Assembly: GCA_965658375.1 (NCBI GenBank)
Contig: CBFHSD010000023.1
Location: forward strand, 1-34,714
Length of the DNA: 34,714 nucleotides
Reading direction: 5' to 3'
Origin: CBFHSD01 sp965658375
Lineage (GTDB): Bacteria; Bacteroidota; Bacteroidia; Flavobacteriales_G; Salibacteraceae
The notes below the pieces were generated by a model. It was given only the letters and a program-made list of their open reading frames with translations, did not search any database and was not told where the DNA came from. Positions 6,554 through 14,585 of the stretch are shown here, one piece after another (position 1 is the first letter of the stretch; every line of letters begins with the position of its first letter). The translations under genes were made by a program, and so were the position numbers.

Positions 6554-7588
6554 ATGTACAAAGCGCTTATTCGTCCCATTCTCTTTTTGTTTCCACCAGA
6601 AAAAGCACATTACCTCACTACAGATTTACTTCATGTGGCGCTTCAAATTCCATTTGTAAAGAGTTTATTAAAAGTGATTTACGAAGTGAAAGACACGCGT
6701 CTTGAAAGGGAGGTCTTCGGCTTAAAGTTCAAGAACCCTGTTGGTTTAGCGGCAGGCTTTGACAAGAACGCTACCATGTACCGCGACTTTGAAGCTATTG
6801 GTTTCGGATTTATAGAGGTAGGTACAGTTACTCCTGTGGGGCAGCCTGGAAATCCACAACCGCGTATGTTCCGTTTGCCGCAAGATTCTGGCTTGATCAA
6901 CCGCATGGGCTTCAACAATGAAGGGATGGAAGCCGCTTTAAAAGAGCTGAAAAAGAGAAACCCTAAAAGCAATCTTATTATTGGAGGAAATATCGGTAAG
7001 AACAAGGTAACACCCAATGAGGAAGCCGTGAACGATTACCTGAAGTGTTTTCACGGATTGTTTGAACATGTAGACTATTTTGTGGTGAATGTGAGTTCGC
7101 CCAACACGCCTAACTTAAGGGCTTTGCAAGACAAAGAACCCTTGCAAAAGCTCTTGGCTAAATTAATGGTAGAGAATGCTGATAAGCCTAAAGCAAAGCC
7201 TATTCTTTTAAAAATTGCCCCAGACCTAAGCAACGAGCAGTTGGACGATATCATTGAAATAGTTGCAGAAACAAAGATTGATGGGGTCATCGCTACCAAT
7301 ACCACTATAGATCGCGGTGGATTGCAATCGCCTAAAAAGCTCATAAATGAAATGGGTGGGTTATCAGGATCTCCAGTAAAGTCAAGATCTACAGAAGTAA
7401 TTTCTTACTTGCACAACAAAAGTAATGGTGCATTTCCAATCATTGGAGTAGGAGGCATTCGCACTGCTAAAGATGCCAAAGAGAAACTGGACGCTGGAGC
7501 ATCTTTGGTGCAGGTGTATACAGGCTTTATTTACGAAGGTCCGGGAATGATAAAAAGAATCAATAAAGGACTTTTAAAAACGCTTTAA
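6554..7588 (+). CDS. pyrD: Dihydroorotate dehydrogenase (quinone), class 2
   Basis: This 344-aa enzyme oxidises dihydroorotate to orotate with FMN and passes electrons to membrane quinone, the fourth step of pyrimidine synthesis. The N-terminal helices (MYKALIRPILFLFPPEKAHY) are the class 2 membrane-docking extension. FMN and substrate motifs are present: NPVGLAAGFDKNA (61-73), INRMGFNN (115-122), NVSSPNTPNLR (179-189) with catalytic Ser182, and IGVGGI near the C-terminus. The length is typical. I chose ATG 6554 over an in-frame ATG 27 nt upstream because the latter overlaps the candidate promoter and family members start at MYK-like sequences. The HMG-CoA lyase gene follows after 18 nt, with its own -7-like TACTTTCG at 7594-7601. 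Confidence 0.95.
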   Translation: MYKALIRPILFLFPPEKAHYLTTDLLHVALQIPFVKSLLKVIYEVKDTRLEREVFGLKFKNPVGLAAGFDKNATMYRDFEAIGFGFIEVGTVTPVGQPGNPQPRMFRLPQDSGLINRMGFNNEGMEAALKELKKRNPKSNLIIGGNIGKNKVTPNEEAVNDYLKCFHGLFEHVDYFVVNVSSPNTPNLRALQDKEPLQKLLAKLMVENADKPKAKPILLKIAPDLSNEQLDDIIEIVAETKIDGVIATNTTIDRGGLQSPKKLINEMGGLSGSPVKSRSTEVISYLHNKSNGAFPIIGVGGIRTAKDAKEKLDAGASLVQVYTGFIYEGPGMIKRINKGLLKTL

Positions 7589-7606
7589 AACCCTACTTTC
7601 GTTGCA

Positions 7607-8467
7607 ATGAGCGCATCCAATGTTCAATTGATCGAATGTCCGAGGGACGCTATGCAAGGCATCCACCCCTTTATACCAACAGAAGTGAAGGTGAAGTACA
7701 TTCAGAGTTTGCTCAATGTGGGATTTGATACCCTTGATTTTGGCAGTTTCGTAAGTCCTAAGGCCATCCCTCAAATGGCAGACACAACGTCAGTTTTAGC
7801 GCAATTAGACTTCTCCAAAACCAATTCAAAGCTTTTGGCCATTATTGGGAACACGCGAGGCGCACAAGCAGCAAGCGAATATAAAGAGATTCAATATTTG
7901 GGTTTTCCCTTTAGCATTTCGGACACCTTTTTACAGCGGAATATCAATAGCAGTATAGAGGAATCTTTTGAGCGTTTAAAACGCATTCAAGACATTGCTT
8001 TAGCGAATGATAAAGATGTAGTAGCTTATATTTCAATGGCTTTCGGGAACCCTTATGGTGACCCTTGGGACGCTGAAGTATTGATGGAGTGGTCTGAAAA
8101 ACTAAAAGACATAGGAGTGGGTATCATTTCCTTAAGTGATACCATTGGCGTATGCCGTCCGGCCATTATTGATTATTTATTTTCTGCTTTAATTCCTTCC
8201 TTGCCCGAAGTTACTTTTGGTGCGCATTTACACACCACACCAGATACATGGCTAGAAAAAGTGGAAGCTGCATACAAAGCTGGTTGCCGCAGGTTTGATG
8301 GCGCTTTAAAAGGTTTTGGCGGTTGCCCAATGGCTAAAGATGATTTGACAGGAAATATGCCTACAGAGAATATGGTAAGCTATTTCAATGCACAACAGAT
8401 CAATTCAGGTGTTGACCATGATGCTTTGATGGAGTCCATTGCTATGGTTCCCGAAGTGTTTCCTTGA
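7607..8467 (+). CDS. mvaB: Hydroxymethylglutaryl-CoA lyase
   Basis: This 286-aa TIM-barrel enzyme cleaves HMG-CoA to acetyl-CoA and acetoacetate in leucine breakdown. Family motifs are present: ECPRDAMQG (10-18) with the catalytic Arg13-Asp14 pair, metal-binding HLHTTPD, and GFGGCPMAKDDLTGN with the active-site Cys and the conserved Asn. The usual opening Glu-(Val/Cys)-(Gly/Ala)-Pro-Arg-Asp-Gly is slightly changed (ECPRDAMQG), as often seen in Bacteroidota. The last 88 nt overlap, on the opposite strand, the 3' end of the 4-TM protein gene. It may share transcripts with pyrD but has its own -7-like motif. Confidence 0.9.
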   Translation: MSASNVQLIECPRDAMQGIHPFIPTEVKVKYIQSLLNVGFDTLDFGSFVSPKAIPQMADTTSVLAQLDFSKTNSKLLAIIGNTRGAQAASEYKEIQYLGFPFSISDTFLQRNINSSIEESFERLKRIQDIALANDKDVVAYISMAFGNPYGDPWDAEVLMEWSEKLKDIGVGIISLSDTIGVCRPAIIDYLFSALIPSLPEVTFGAHLHTTPDTWLEKVEAAYKAGCRRFDGALKGFGGCPMAKDDLTGNMPTENMVSYFNAQQINSGVDHDALMESIAMVPEVFP

Positions 8468-8844
8468 GCCCTTACGAGTTTACTTCCTAGCACTGTAAAT
8501 GGAATGTACTCCAGTACATCCAACACCATAAACCACATGGGATGGGTAATTTGCATGAGGTTTGAAATGCCGAAGGCAAGAAACAGTACTCCCATAGCTA
8601 GCCCCATTAACATTTTGTGTTCGCGCGCAATTAATGCGGCAATAAAACCAGCTATAAGAGCGCCTAAGGCATGAGCAGCCACTACAATAGCAAAAGCTAC
8701 TGTAGGCAATTCGGCTATGTATGCAGTCATGGCGTTTTCACCAGCAAAATCTAATCCCTCGGGTACTGAGAACAGAAGTGTATTTAGCGCTTCAATTGGT
8801 GAAACCGTAATGAATCCACAAGCCAATCCGGCTATTATTCCCAA
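8380..8844 (-). CDS. Four-helix membrane protein, TTG start, overlaps mvaB
   Basis: This protein of about 154 aa has four predicted membrane helices, with a Gly/Ala-rich first helix (IIAGLACGF) and an AYIAELPTVAFAIVVAAHAL segment. I recognise it as a widespread type of small hypothetical membrane protein but know no function. No ATG is available: the frame opens after a TAG at 8881-8883 and the first usable start is TTG 8842-8844. It follows the exosortase-F-associated gene by 16 nt, so it is probably translated from the same transcript. Its last 29 codons or so (NTSGTIAMDSIKASWSTP...) lie antisense to the mvaB 3' end. That tail looks non-conserved, which suggests the original stop was lost. 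Confidence 0.65.
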   Translation of the reverse strand: MGIIAGLACGFITVSPIEALNTLLFSVPEGLDFAGENAMTAYIAELPTVAFAIVVAAHALGALIAGFIAALIAREHKMLMGLAMGVLFLAFGISNLMQITHPMWFMVLDVLEYIPFTVLGSKLVRAQGNTSGTIAMDSIKASWSTPELICCALK

Positions 8845-8860
8845 TAAAATTCTCGTAAGG

Positions 8861-9298
8861 CTAGGTGTTTGTTCTTTGGTCTAGAAAATACAAAGAAGGG
8901 ACAAAGATGAACATCAACACAGGATGAATTAAGATCCTGCGGATGTAAAATATGCTTTGGTAATTGCTATTGCTCGCATTGGGGTAAAGGATTACAAATC
9001 CAACACACAGCAAGGTGCCCAGGGTCAACAATGCCAATCCTGTAAACTGAATGTGTTGTTTGTTTCTAAAAATAATCCAGATCAAAGCCAATGTGAGTAA
9101 GCTGTTTAATGCAAAACGCAAGAACAGGTGAATACTGTATTTGAACAGTTCAAGATCGGGTAGAGGAGCTTTTTGAAAATCGCCCTTAAAATAAGCGATC
9201 AAGGGGTCGTAAAAGATTTCTGCACCCACTGCTCGAATTCCCGCCATAAGAATCAGAATAAGTAAAACAGCGCTTCCTTGAATGATTTTATGCTTCAT
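8861..9298 (-). CDS. Exosortase F system-associated protein
   Basis: This 145-aa membrane protein has about four helices. It matches the family always found beside xrtF in flavobacteria: an early RAVGAEIFYDPLIAYF segment, an LFLRFALNSLLTLALIW helix, and the C-terminal signature FYIRRILIHPVL. Its ATG overlaps the xrtF stop (ATGA), so translation is probably coupled. The start at 9298 is preferred over an in-frame start at 9328 inside xrtF because of this coupling. It is presumably a partner of the XrtF protease/transpeptidase in the inner membrane; its exact role is unknown. Confidence 0.85.
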   Translation of the reverse strand: MKHKIIQGSAVLLILILMAGIRAVGAEIFYDPLIAYFKGDFQKAPLPDLELFKYSIHLFLRFALNSLLTLALIWIIFRNKQHIQFTGLALLTLGTLLCVGFVILYPNASNSNYQSIFYIRRILIHPVLMFIFVPSLYFLDQRTNT

Positions 9299-9810
9299 CG
9301 CGCAATCTTTTTTACCCACCACAGCCAAAGCAGAACGGTGGTTCCGTATATCACAGCAGGGAAAGCATAGTCGTGAACAAATGGTGTGTAATCAGGTATT
9401 TTAAGTTGCACTACGCCAATCATAACGATGCGCGAAATGTTGGCGAGGTAAAGTATGGCAATCCCCAATGGAATAAACCAAAGGTATTTTTTCCATGGGG
9501 CGGTAAAGGCAATCAAAAATGCAAGAAAAAAAATCATGACAGATACTGCATTGCACCCTTCAATAATGCGCATTACGCCCATTTCATTGCAGTAAATATC
9601 TGCATAAGGTGCCATTGCTCCCAGCGTGTAAGCGCTTCCTTCAAAGCCCATAAAAATCAGTAATTCAGTCACTTGTCGTGTTATAGAAAGGGAGAGAGGG
9701 TCTAAAGATTCGTACAAATCTAAGTAGGAGGTGTAGAAAAATGTGAGCAAGGCAAAAGCCCCGATAAATCGAACTAAAAACCAAACAAGAGGAGCGTATC
9801 TTTGCCACAT
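9295..9810 (-). CDS. xrtF: Exosortase family protein XrtF
   Basis: This 171-aa inner-membrane protein is of the exosortase fold. The catalytic triad of the family is visible: Cys86 in EGCNAVSVM, Arg127 in NISRIVMIG and His146 in VHDYAFPAVIY. Exosortases recognise C-terminal sorting signals on exported proteins, cut them and hand the product to surface attachment. For XrtF the cognate signal is not well defined, and I see no PEP-CTERM-like tail on any protein in this window. I chose ATG 9810: a longer frame would run 44 codons into the divergent YkgJ-type gene. The next gene overlaps by 4 nt (ATGA). Confidence 0.88.
   Translation of the reverse strand: MWQRYAPLVWFLVRFIGAFALLTFFYTSYLDLYESLDPLSLSITRQVTELLIFMGFEGSAYTLGAMAPYADIYCNEMGVMRIIEGCNAVSVMIFFLAFLIAFTAPWKKYLWFIPLGIAILYLANISRIVMIGVVQLKIPDYTPFVHDYAFPAVIYGTTVLLWLWWVKKIAR
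9797..9804 (+). promoter_or_regulatory. Candidate -7 element for the YkgJ-type gene
   Basis: TATCTTTG is a full match to TAnnTTTG on the plus strand. If used, transcription would start near 9810 and the TTG at 9802 could not be a start codon, which favours TTG 9829. The element lies inside the start region of the divergent xrtF gene. No good -33 TTG is seen. Confidence 0.4.
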
Positions 9811-9828
9811 AGTACAAGAATAAAACCT

Positions 9829-10302
9829 TTGGAAGATTTTAAGATAAAAGGAACGGAATTTATTCGCCAAAGGCAAGGCGAACTGGAGCAGCTTTTTGGC
9901 GAATCTTCCTATGCTTTGGATGCGAAATTTGCTGTGGCTCATGATGAAGTGTTCTCTCGCATTGATTGCTTGACATGCGCTAATTGTTGCAAAACAACAG
10001 GCCCATTGTTCACTTATCCAGACATGATACGCATTGCCAAAGGCTTAGAAATACCTGTTCAAAAGTTCATTGATGATTACCTGCAAATTGACGAAGATGG
10101 AGACCACATTCTCCAAGCATTGCCTTGTCCATTCTTGATGGAAGATAACAAGTGTCGCATTTATGCCTTTCGACCAGAAGCATGTGCCTCTTATCCACAC
10201 ACCAATGAAGCTGGGATGAAAAAGATTTTCGACCTCACATTGAAGAACGCAGAAATTTGTCCTGCAGTTGTTGAAATCCTATCCTTAATAACTCCAAAAT
10301 AG
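9829..10302 (+). CDS. YkgJ-family cysteine-cluster protein
   Basis: The protein has 157 aa from TTG 9829. The cluster CLTCANCC (residues 47-54) is the family signature. It is followed by more Cys in LPCPFLMEDNKC, RPEACASYPH and EICPAV, together likely to bind zinc or an iron-sulfur centre. No biochemical role is established for the family. No ATG is available. TTG 9802 would overlap the divergent xrtF start by 9 nt and the -7 element at 9797-9804, whereas TTG 9829 gives a protein beginning MEDFKIKGTEF, in line with relatives that have some 45-55 residues before the first Cys. The start is uncertain. Confidence 0.85.
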   Translation: MEDFKIKGTEFIRQRQGELEQLFGESSYALDAKFAVAHDEVFSRIDCLTCANCCKTTGPLFTYPDMIRIAKGLEIPVQKFIDDYLQIDEDGDHILQALPCPFLMEDNKCRIYAFRPEACASYPHTNEAGMKKIFDLTLKNAEICPAVVEILSLITPK

Positions 10303-10311
10303 CAAATGGCA

Positions 10312-10337
10312 TTGGGTCTCAATTATTGCTATATTTG
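10312..10337 (+). promoter_or_regulatory. Candidate promoter of the lipoprotein cluster
   Basis: TTG (10312-10314) and TATATTTG (10330-10337) precede the first of the three lipoprotein genes. The -7 element is a perfect TAnnTTTG. The 15-nt spacing is shorter than usual, so the -33 assignment is weak. The start codon is 24 nt downstream. Confidence 0.45.
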
Positions 10338-10361
10338 GCCGTTTAGCAAAGAACCAATATT

Positions 10362-11018
10362 ATGATCAACATGCGCTATTTCCTTATTGTTTTGGCAGTT
10401 TCGCTCTCAGTTGTTGGATGCATCGAAGACGAATTGAACCAAACAATTCCAAAAGATGAAACTTTTGACCCAAATTGGGGTCAAGGAGATTCTATTCCCA
10501 TTGTTGGAGATTACTATTTCGCGGCTAAAATCGATTCATCTTACCGTGTTTACCAAACGGGTATAGAAGGCTATGACAACACAGTAGACTCTTTGTATTA
10601 TGGTAAATGTGGAGACAGCAATGTCTATGTAGGTCAAACAAGTCTTTTGAGTAAAGACAGTTTAGAGCCGGGATCTATTGAATTAAACTTTGTGTCTTGT
10701 ATGCCAGATAGTTCAGACAGTATTGCAAATGCAGCGAACGTTTTCTTGGGTTCATATTCTTACGGCAGTTCTAAGCTGAGTGAATTGGCTGATGGGATTG
10801 AGGTACGCTGGACAGACATGAATGGCAGAGAATGGCGTTCTTTAAAAGGCTCTGGACAAAACGTTGATAATCAATTTACTATTTACCGTATCGATCCCAG
10901 CCCAGATCAAGAAAGTGATTTAATCATATGGGGAACCATCAATATGCGCTTGTACAGTGGCATTGACTATGTGCCGATTGAGAATGGTGAATTTGTGATG
11001 CGAATAGGGAAGTTCTAA
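10362..11018 (+). CDS. Tandem paralogous lipoprotein 1
   Basis: The protein has 218 aa from ATG 10362 (or 215 from an ATG at 10371). The lipoprotein signal ends VLAVSLSVVGC, Cys20 in the longer form. The mature part has two further Cys (YYGKC and NFVSC), a WTDMNGREWRSLKGSG segment and a C-terminal YVPIENGEFVMRIGKF strand pair. The same order of features recurs in the next two genes, so this is a family of three tandem paralogs. The fold is probably all-beta. I recognise no known family. It should be anchored in the outer membrane or exposed in the periplasm. A candidate promoter lies directly upstream and the second paralog follows after 11 nt. Confidence 0.75.
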   Translation: MINMRYFLIVLAVSLSVVGCIEDELNQTIPKDETFDPNWGQGDSIPIVGDYYFAAKIDSSYRVYQTGIEGYDNTVDSLYYGKCGDSNVYVGQTSLLSKDSLEPGSIELNFVSCMPDSSDSIANAANVFLGSYSYGSSKLSELADGIEVRWTDMNGREWRSLKGSGQNVDNQFTIYRIDPSPDQESDLIIWGTINMRLYSGIDYVPIENGEFVMRIGKF

Positions 11019-11029
11019 ACGAAGCGAGT

Positions 11030-11686
11030 ATGAAGAATACAGCAATCATCGCTTTCATAGCCTCAGTAATGTCACTTTGGTCGTGCACCAAAGAACCTGA
11101 GCTTGATCCATGGGAGAATGAAAATCTTACAGATTCAACTGGAATTAATATAAATGTAGACCTCATTGTTTCTGGAAAGGTAGATAATGGTGCCTTCAGA
11201 ATAGAAAACGGAAAGAATGATTATGTGAACCAAATAGCAGAGTCTTACAACGGGCTATGCACTTCATTTGGAGACACCATACCATCTTATATCTACATGC
11301 AATCGCTCATTTTCCAAAGACAGTACAAACGAGAGCGTTCATTTTATATTGATTTAGTATCGTGCATTCGTTCAGATGAAGATGAGGCAGAATCAAAGGA
11401 AAATATGTTTGAAGTAGGGTACTACCCATTGCTCAACCTAGCAGATACGGCTTATGGTGCCCACATTCGCTTCATAGACAGCGAAGGAGTATTGTGGAGT
11501 TCTATGAAAGGGCCAAATGATATGGTTGGACACTATTTCCAACTTTCTGGCGTCATTGAAAACGATATTGACGATTTCTCAACACGCATTGCTTTTGGGA
11601 GATTCAATTGCTTTCTCTACAATAGTGAAGGAGAAATATTGGAGTTCAATAATTTTAATTTTAAAAGTCGATTGGGCACGTTTTAA
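11030..11686 (+). CDS. Tandem paralogous lipoprotein 2
   Basis: This 218-aa protein has a lipoprotein signal ending ASVMSLWSC (Cys19). It shares with its neighbours the pair of inner Cys (YNGLC and IDLVSC), a FIDSEGVLWSSMKGP segment and the C-terminal GRFNCFLYNSEG...NFNFKSRLGTF pattern. It is about as long as paralog 1 but clearly diverged from it, so the duplication is old. It lies 11 nt after paralog 1 and 3 nt before paralog 3, which indicates one transcript. The function is unknown. Confidence 0.75.
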   Translation: MKNTAIIAFIASVMSLWSCTKEPELDPWENENLTDSTGININVDLIVSGKVDNGAFRIENGKNDYVNQIAESYNGLCTSFGDTIPSYIYMQSLIFQRQYKRERSFYIDLVSCIRSDEDEAESKENMFEVGYYPLLNLADTAYGAHIRFIDSEGVLWSSMKGPNDMVGHYFQLSGVIENDIDDFSTRIAFGRFNCFLYNSEGEILEFNNFNFKSRLGTF

Positions 11687-11689
11687 CTT

Positions 11690-12337
11690 ATGAAGCATTT
11701 AAAATACATCATACCTATTTGCGCTATTCTCTCTATTATGGGGTGCAGAGAACTCGATGTGGAACCACCAGCTGCAGATCCTGTTCCTCCAACTTTACCA
11801 GCACTAGGAGACAGTGTAAACCTCTCGGCAACAATTGATGGACAAAACATTCAATTTGTGAATAAAACAAATAGCGAAGGAAACGCGGTAGATAGCTCTT
11901 GGATGGGCTTTTGTAGCTCAGTGGCATTGGGAGAACTCAAAAGCCAAATGATGTACTTTGGTGTGTTTGCCGATACCAATCAAAGAGCGCAGTTAATCAT
12001 AGAGCAGCGCCTGTGCCGTTCTTCTTTAGATTCATTGCATCAAGACAGTATTTTTATGCCTGGTTCACACAATTATGTCCGTCTAGGTCATGATACAGGA
12101 ATAGTGGTAACTTGGGTAGATGACACACTAAGAACTTGGTCTTCTGCACTTTCTTTAGACACTTCATATTATCAAAACAGCACCTTCACAATTAGCGAAA
12201 GAGCCATCAACCTTGATGGGTATTCAGAGTACCTTGTAACTGGCTCTTTTGATTGTTGGTTATTTGATGATTTAGGAGATTCTTTGCGAATGACCACCAA
12301 TGGATCTTTCTACTCAAGAGTAGGCAGGTACTGGTAA
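11690..12337 (+). CDS. Tandem paralogous lipoprotein 3
   Basis: This 215-aa protein has a lipoprotein signal ending CAILSIMGC (Cys19), then a Pro-rich linker (EPPAADPVPPTLPALGD) as for a surface tether. Inner Cys occur in WMGFC and EQRLC. The segment TWVDDTLRTWSSALS and the end GSFDCWLFDDLG...NGSFYSRVGRYW match the other two paralogs. The start codon is 3 nt after the previous stop. After a 69-nt gap the first large TPR-like protein begins on the same strand. Confidence 0.75.
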   Translation: MKHLKYIIPICAILSIMGCRELDVEPPAADPVPPTLPALGDSVNLSATIDGQNIQFVNKTNSEGNAVDSSWMGFCSSVALGELKSQMMYFGVFADTNQRAQLIIEQRLCRSSLDSLHQDSIFMPGSHNYVRLGHDTGIVVTWVDDTLRTWSSALSLDTSYYQNSTFTISERAINLDGYSEYLVTGSFDCWLFDDLGDSLRMTTNGSFYSRVGRYW

Positions 12338-12406
12338 ATTCGAGGCACCATCATTGTAAAGAAAGTCATTAGCAAAGCATGAATCCTCCAAAAACCGTTG
12401 AAAAGC

Positions 12407-14527
12407 ATGTCTAAATACACATCCCTCATTATTCTCGTATTCCTTACAATTAACTTCCATTTTGCATTTGCACAGAAAGGAGCTAAAGAAGATTTAAAAC
12501 TTTGGGGATATACCGTTGACGCTGATGGTAAAAAGCTCGCTGGTGTAAATGTTAAAGTCTACAGCGGATTATCTGTTTTTGGAGAAACAAACACCTCTAA
12601 AGATGGTAAATTCACATTCTATCTTCCCTTAGATGCCGATTACTATGTGTTCTTCGAAAAGAACAAAATGGTTACCAAACAAGCTTGGATAGATACGAAA
12701 GATGTCCCAGAAAAAGACAGAAAGTGGGGATTTGAGCATGGACCATTCAAAATGAAAATGCTTCCAGAATATCCAGATGTCAATTACTCCATTTTAGATC
12801 AGCCTGTTCTCAAGATTTCTTACAACACAAACGAGAATTGGTTTGATATAGACAAGCAATACACTAAGAAGATACAAAAGGCTCTCACACAGTTCAATAA
12901 AGAGGTAGAAGCTGCACAGGAAGACAAAGCCATTCTGCAAAAAGGCTTGGATGATGATTATGATTTAGCCATTGAGGATGCTGATCTTTTCTTTGAAGAA
13001 GAAGATTATGAAAACGCACTTTATCAGTATGAAGCAGCACTGCGTCTAAGACCTGAAGAGAGTTATCCAAAAGATCAAATGAAAGCCATCCATGGTATTT
13101 TAGATCGCACCAGGAGTTTAGAAGAGAAATACTTTAGTCTCATTGAAAGAGGGGAGCTTGCCATTGAATTGGAAACTTGGACAGAAGCCAAAGATTTTTT
13201 CACGCAAGCCAATGAGCTCAAACCAGAAGAAACATATCCACCAGAAGCGCTGGCCATGATTAATGGCGAACTCGAAGCCATTGCATTAGCACGTTCTGAT
13301 GCTGAGATGGCAGAAAAACTAGCTGCAGAGAATCGTAAGAATTACGAGAATGCAATGAAGAGGGCGGAAAGAGCAGAGAAAGAAAAACGCTACGATGAAG
13401 CCATAGCCAATTATGAAGAAGCAACGGTGTATCTGCCAGAGCGCACTGAACCCGATGCCGAAATAGAAAGGATTGAAGGTTTATTGATTGAGATTGATGA
13501 ACAATACCAAGCTAAGATTGCCAAAGCAGATGAACTTTATTTGGCGCAAAACTATGCAGATGCTAAAGTGGCTTATCAAGCAGCACTCGATATCAAGTAC
13601 GATGCCTACGCTCAAACCCAAATAAACGGTATTGATATGCTTTTAGAAAGCGAGGCTGATGCAGAAGCAAGAGCGGCCTTAGAAGCGGCAGAACTTGAAA
13701 AGAAAGAAAAGACCTATAACAACATCATGACTCTTGCCAATGGAATGGTTGTGGATGAAAATTATAGCGAAGCCAAAGAGAAATTTGCACAAGCTTCAGA
13801 ACTCTTCCCTGAAAGAGTAGAGCCTAAAGACGGAATAGCGAAAGTGGAAGGACTTGTAGCAGCTGCATTAGCGGCAGATCAAGCGCAAAAAGCTGAAGAG
13901 CTGTTGAGAAAACAGAATGAAGAAGCTTACAATGCCAAATTGGAAGAAGCCAATGAACTCTTTACAGATGGAGATTATTCAGATGCTCGAATAGCATACC
14001 AAGCTGCCTTAGCTTTAAATTCAAGTGCAGACTATCCACAGCAAAGAATTGCTGAAATTGACAACTTATTGGCAGAAAAAGCTCAGGAAGAAGCCGCTCA
14101 ACAATTGGAAGAAGAAAAACAAGCATCATTGGATGCTCTGATCAAAGAAGGAGACGATCTCTTGACTGCTAAAGACTTAGATGGGGCCAAAGCGAAATAC
14201 AGCGCTGCTTTAGCTATGTTTGGAACCAATCGCGTGGCGCAAGAACGACTGAGCGATGTGAATCAGGCAATAGAGGAGAAAAAACAGCTGGATGCCTACA
14301 ACAAAGCCAATGATACCGAGTTTAACTCTCAATTGGCAAATGAGTATAAGCAAGGGAAAACAGAATCAACCAAAAAAGAAGGAGACAAAACGGTGACCAC
14401 AATCATTATTGTTTCTGGAAATAGAGGGGATGAGTATATCAAAGAAGAGTATTCATGGGGACAAGTGTTCTACAAGAAGAATGGAAAACCTTACAACGAG
14501 AGAAACTGGAAAAGAGAAACCAAATAA
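12407..14527 (+). CDS. Secreted TPR-repeat protein with carboxypeptidase-regulatory domain
   Basis: This 706-aa protein has a signal peptide (1-22, ending HFAFA before QKG) and a CarboxypepD_reg-like domain (about 33-125; KDGKFTFYLPLDADYYVFF). Then come seven TPR-like repeats of ~47 aa, of form YxxxIxxADxLFxxxxYxxAxxxYxxALxLxPxxxYPxxxIxxIxxLL, joined by acidic coiled linkers. The C-terminal module contains GDEYIKEEYSWG and YKKNGKPYNERNW. The next gene has the same order of parts, so they are paralogs. Such proteins are likely periplasmic scaffolds, but the partners are unknown. ATG 12407 is chosen; a TTG 9 nt upstream is the only alternative. The gap to the next gene is 58 nt. Confidence 0.8.
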   Translation: MSKYTSLIILVFLTINFHFAFAQKGAKEDLKLWGYTVDADGKKLAGVNVKVYSGLSVFGETNTSKDGKFTFYLPLDADYYVFFEKNKMVTKQAWIDTKDVPEKDRKWGFEHGPFKMKMLPEYPDVNYSILDQPVLKISYNTNENWFDIDKQYTKKIQKALTQFNKEVEAAQEDKAILQKGLDDDYDLAIEDADLFFEEEDYENALYQYEAALRLRPEESYPKDQMKAIHGILDRTRSLEEKYFSLIERGELAIELETWTEAKDFFTQANELKPEETYPPEALAMINGELEAIALARSDAEMAEKLAAENRKNYENAMKRAERAEKEKRYDEAIANYEEATVYLPERTEPDAEIERIEGLLIEIDEQYQAKIAKADELYLAQNYADAKVAYQAALDIKYDAYAQTQINGIDMLLESEADAEARAALEAAELEKKEKTYNNIMTLANGMVVDENYSEAKEKFAQASELFPERVEPKDGIAKVEGLVAAALAADQAQKAEELLRKQNEEAYNAKLEEANELFTDGDYSDARIAYQAALALNSSADYPQQRIAEIDNLLAEKAQEEAAQQLEEEKQASLDALIKEGDDLLTAKDLDGAKAKYSAALAMFGTNRVAQERLSDVNQAIEEKKQLDAYNKANDTEFNSQLANEYKQGKTESTKKEGDKTVTTIIIVSGNRGDEYIKEEYSWGQVFYKKNGKPYNERNWKRETK

Positions 14528-14585
14528 ATGGTTCATGTAGAATTAGTTAAAGAATGAAATCACCCCTAATCACCAGATAATCATT

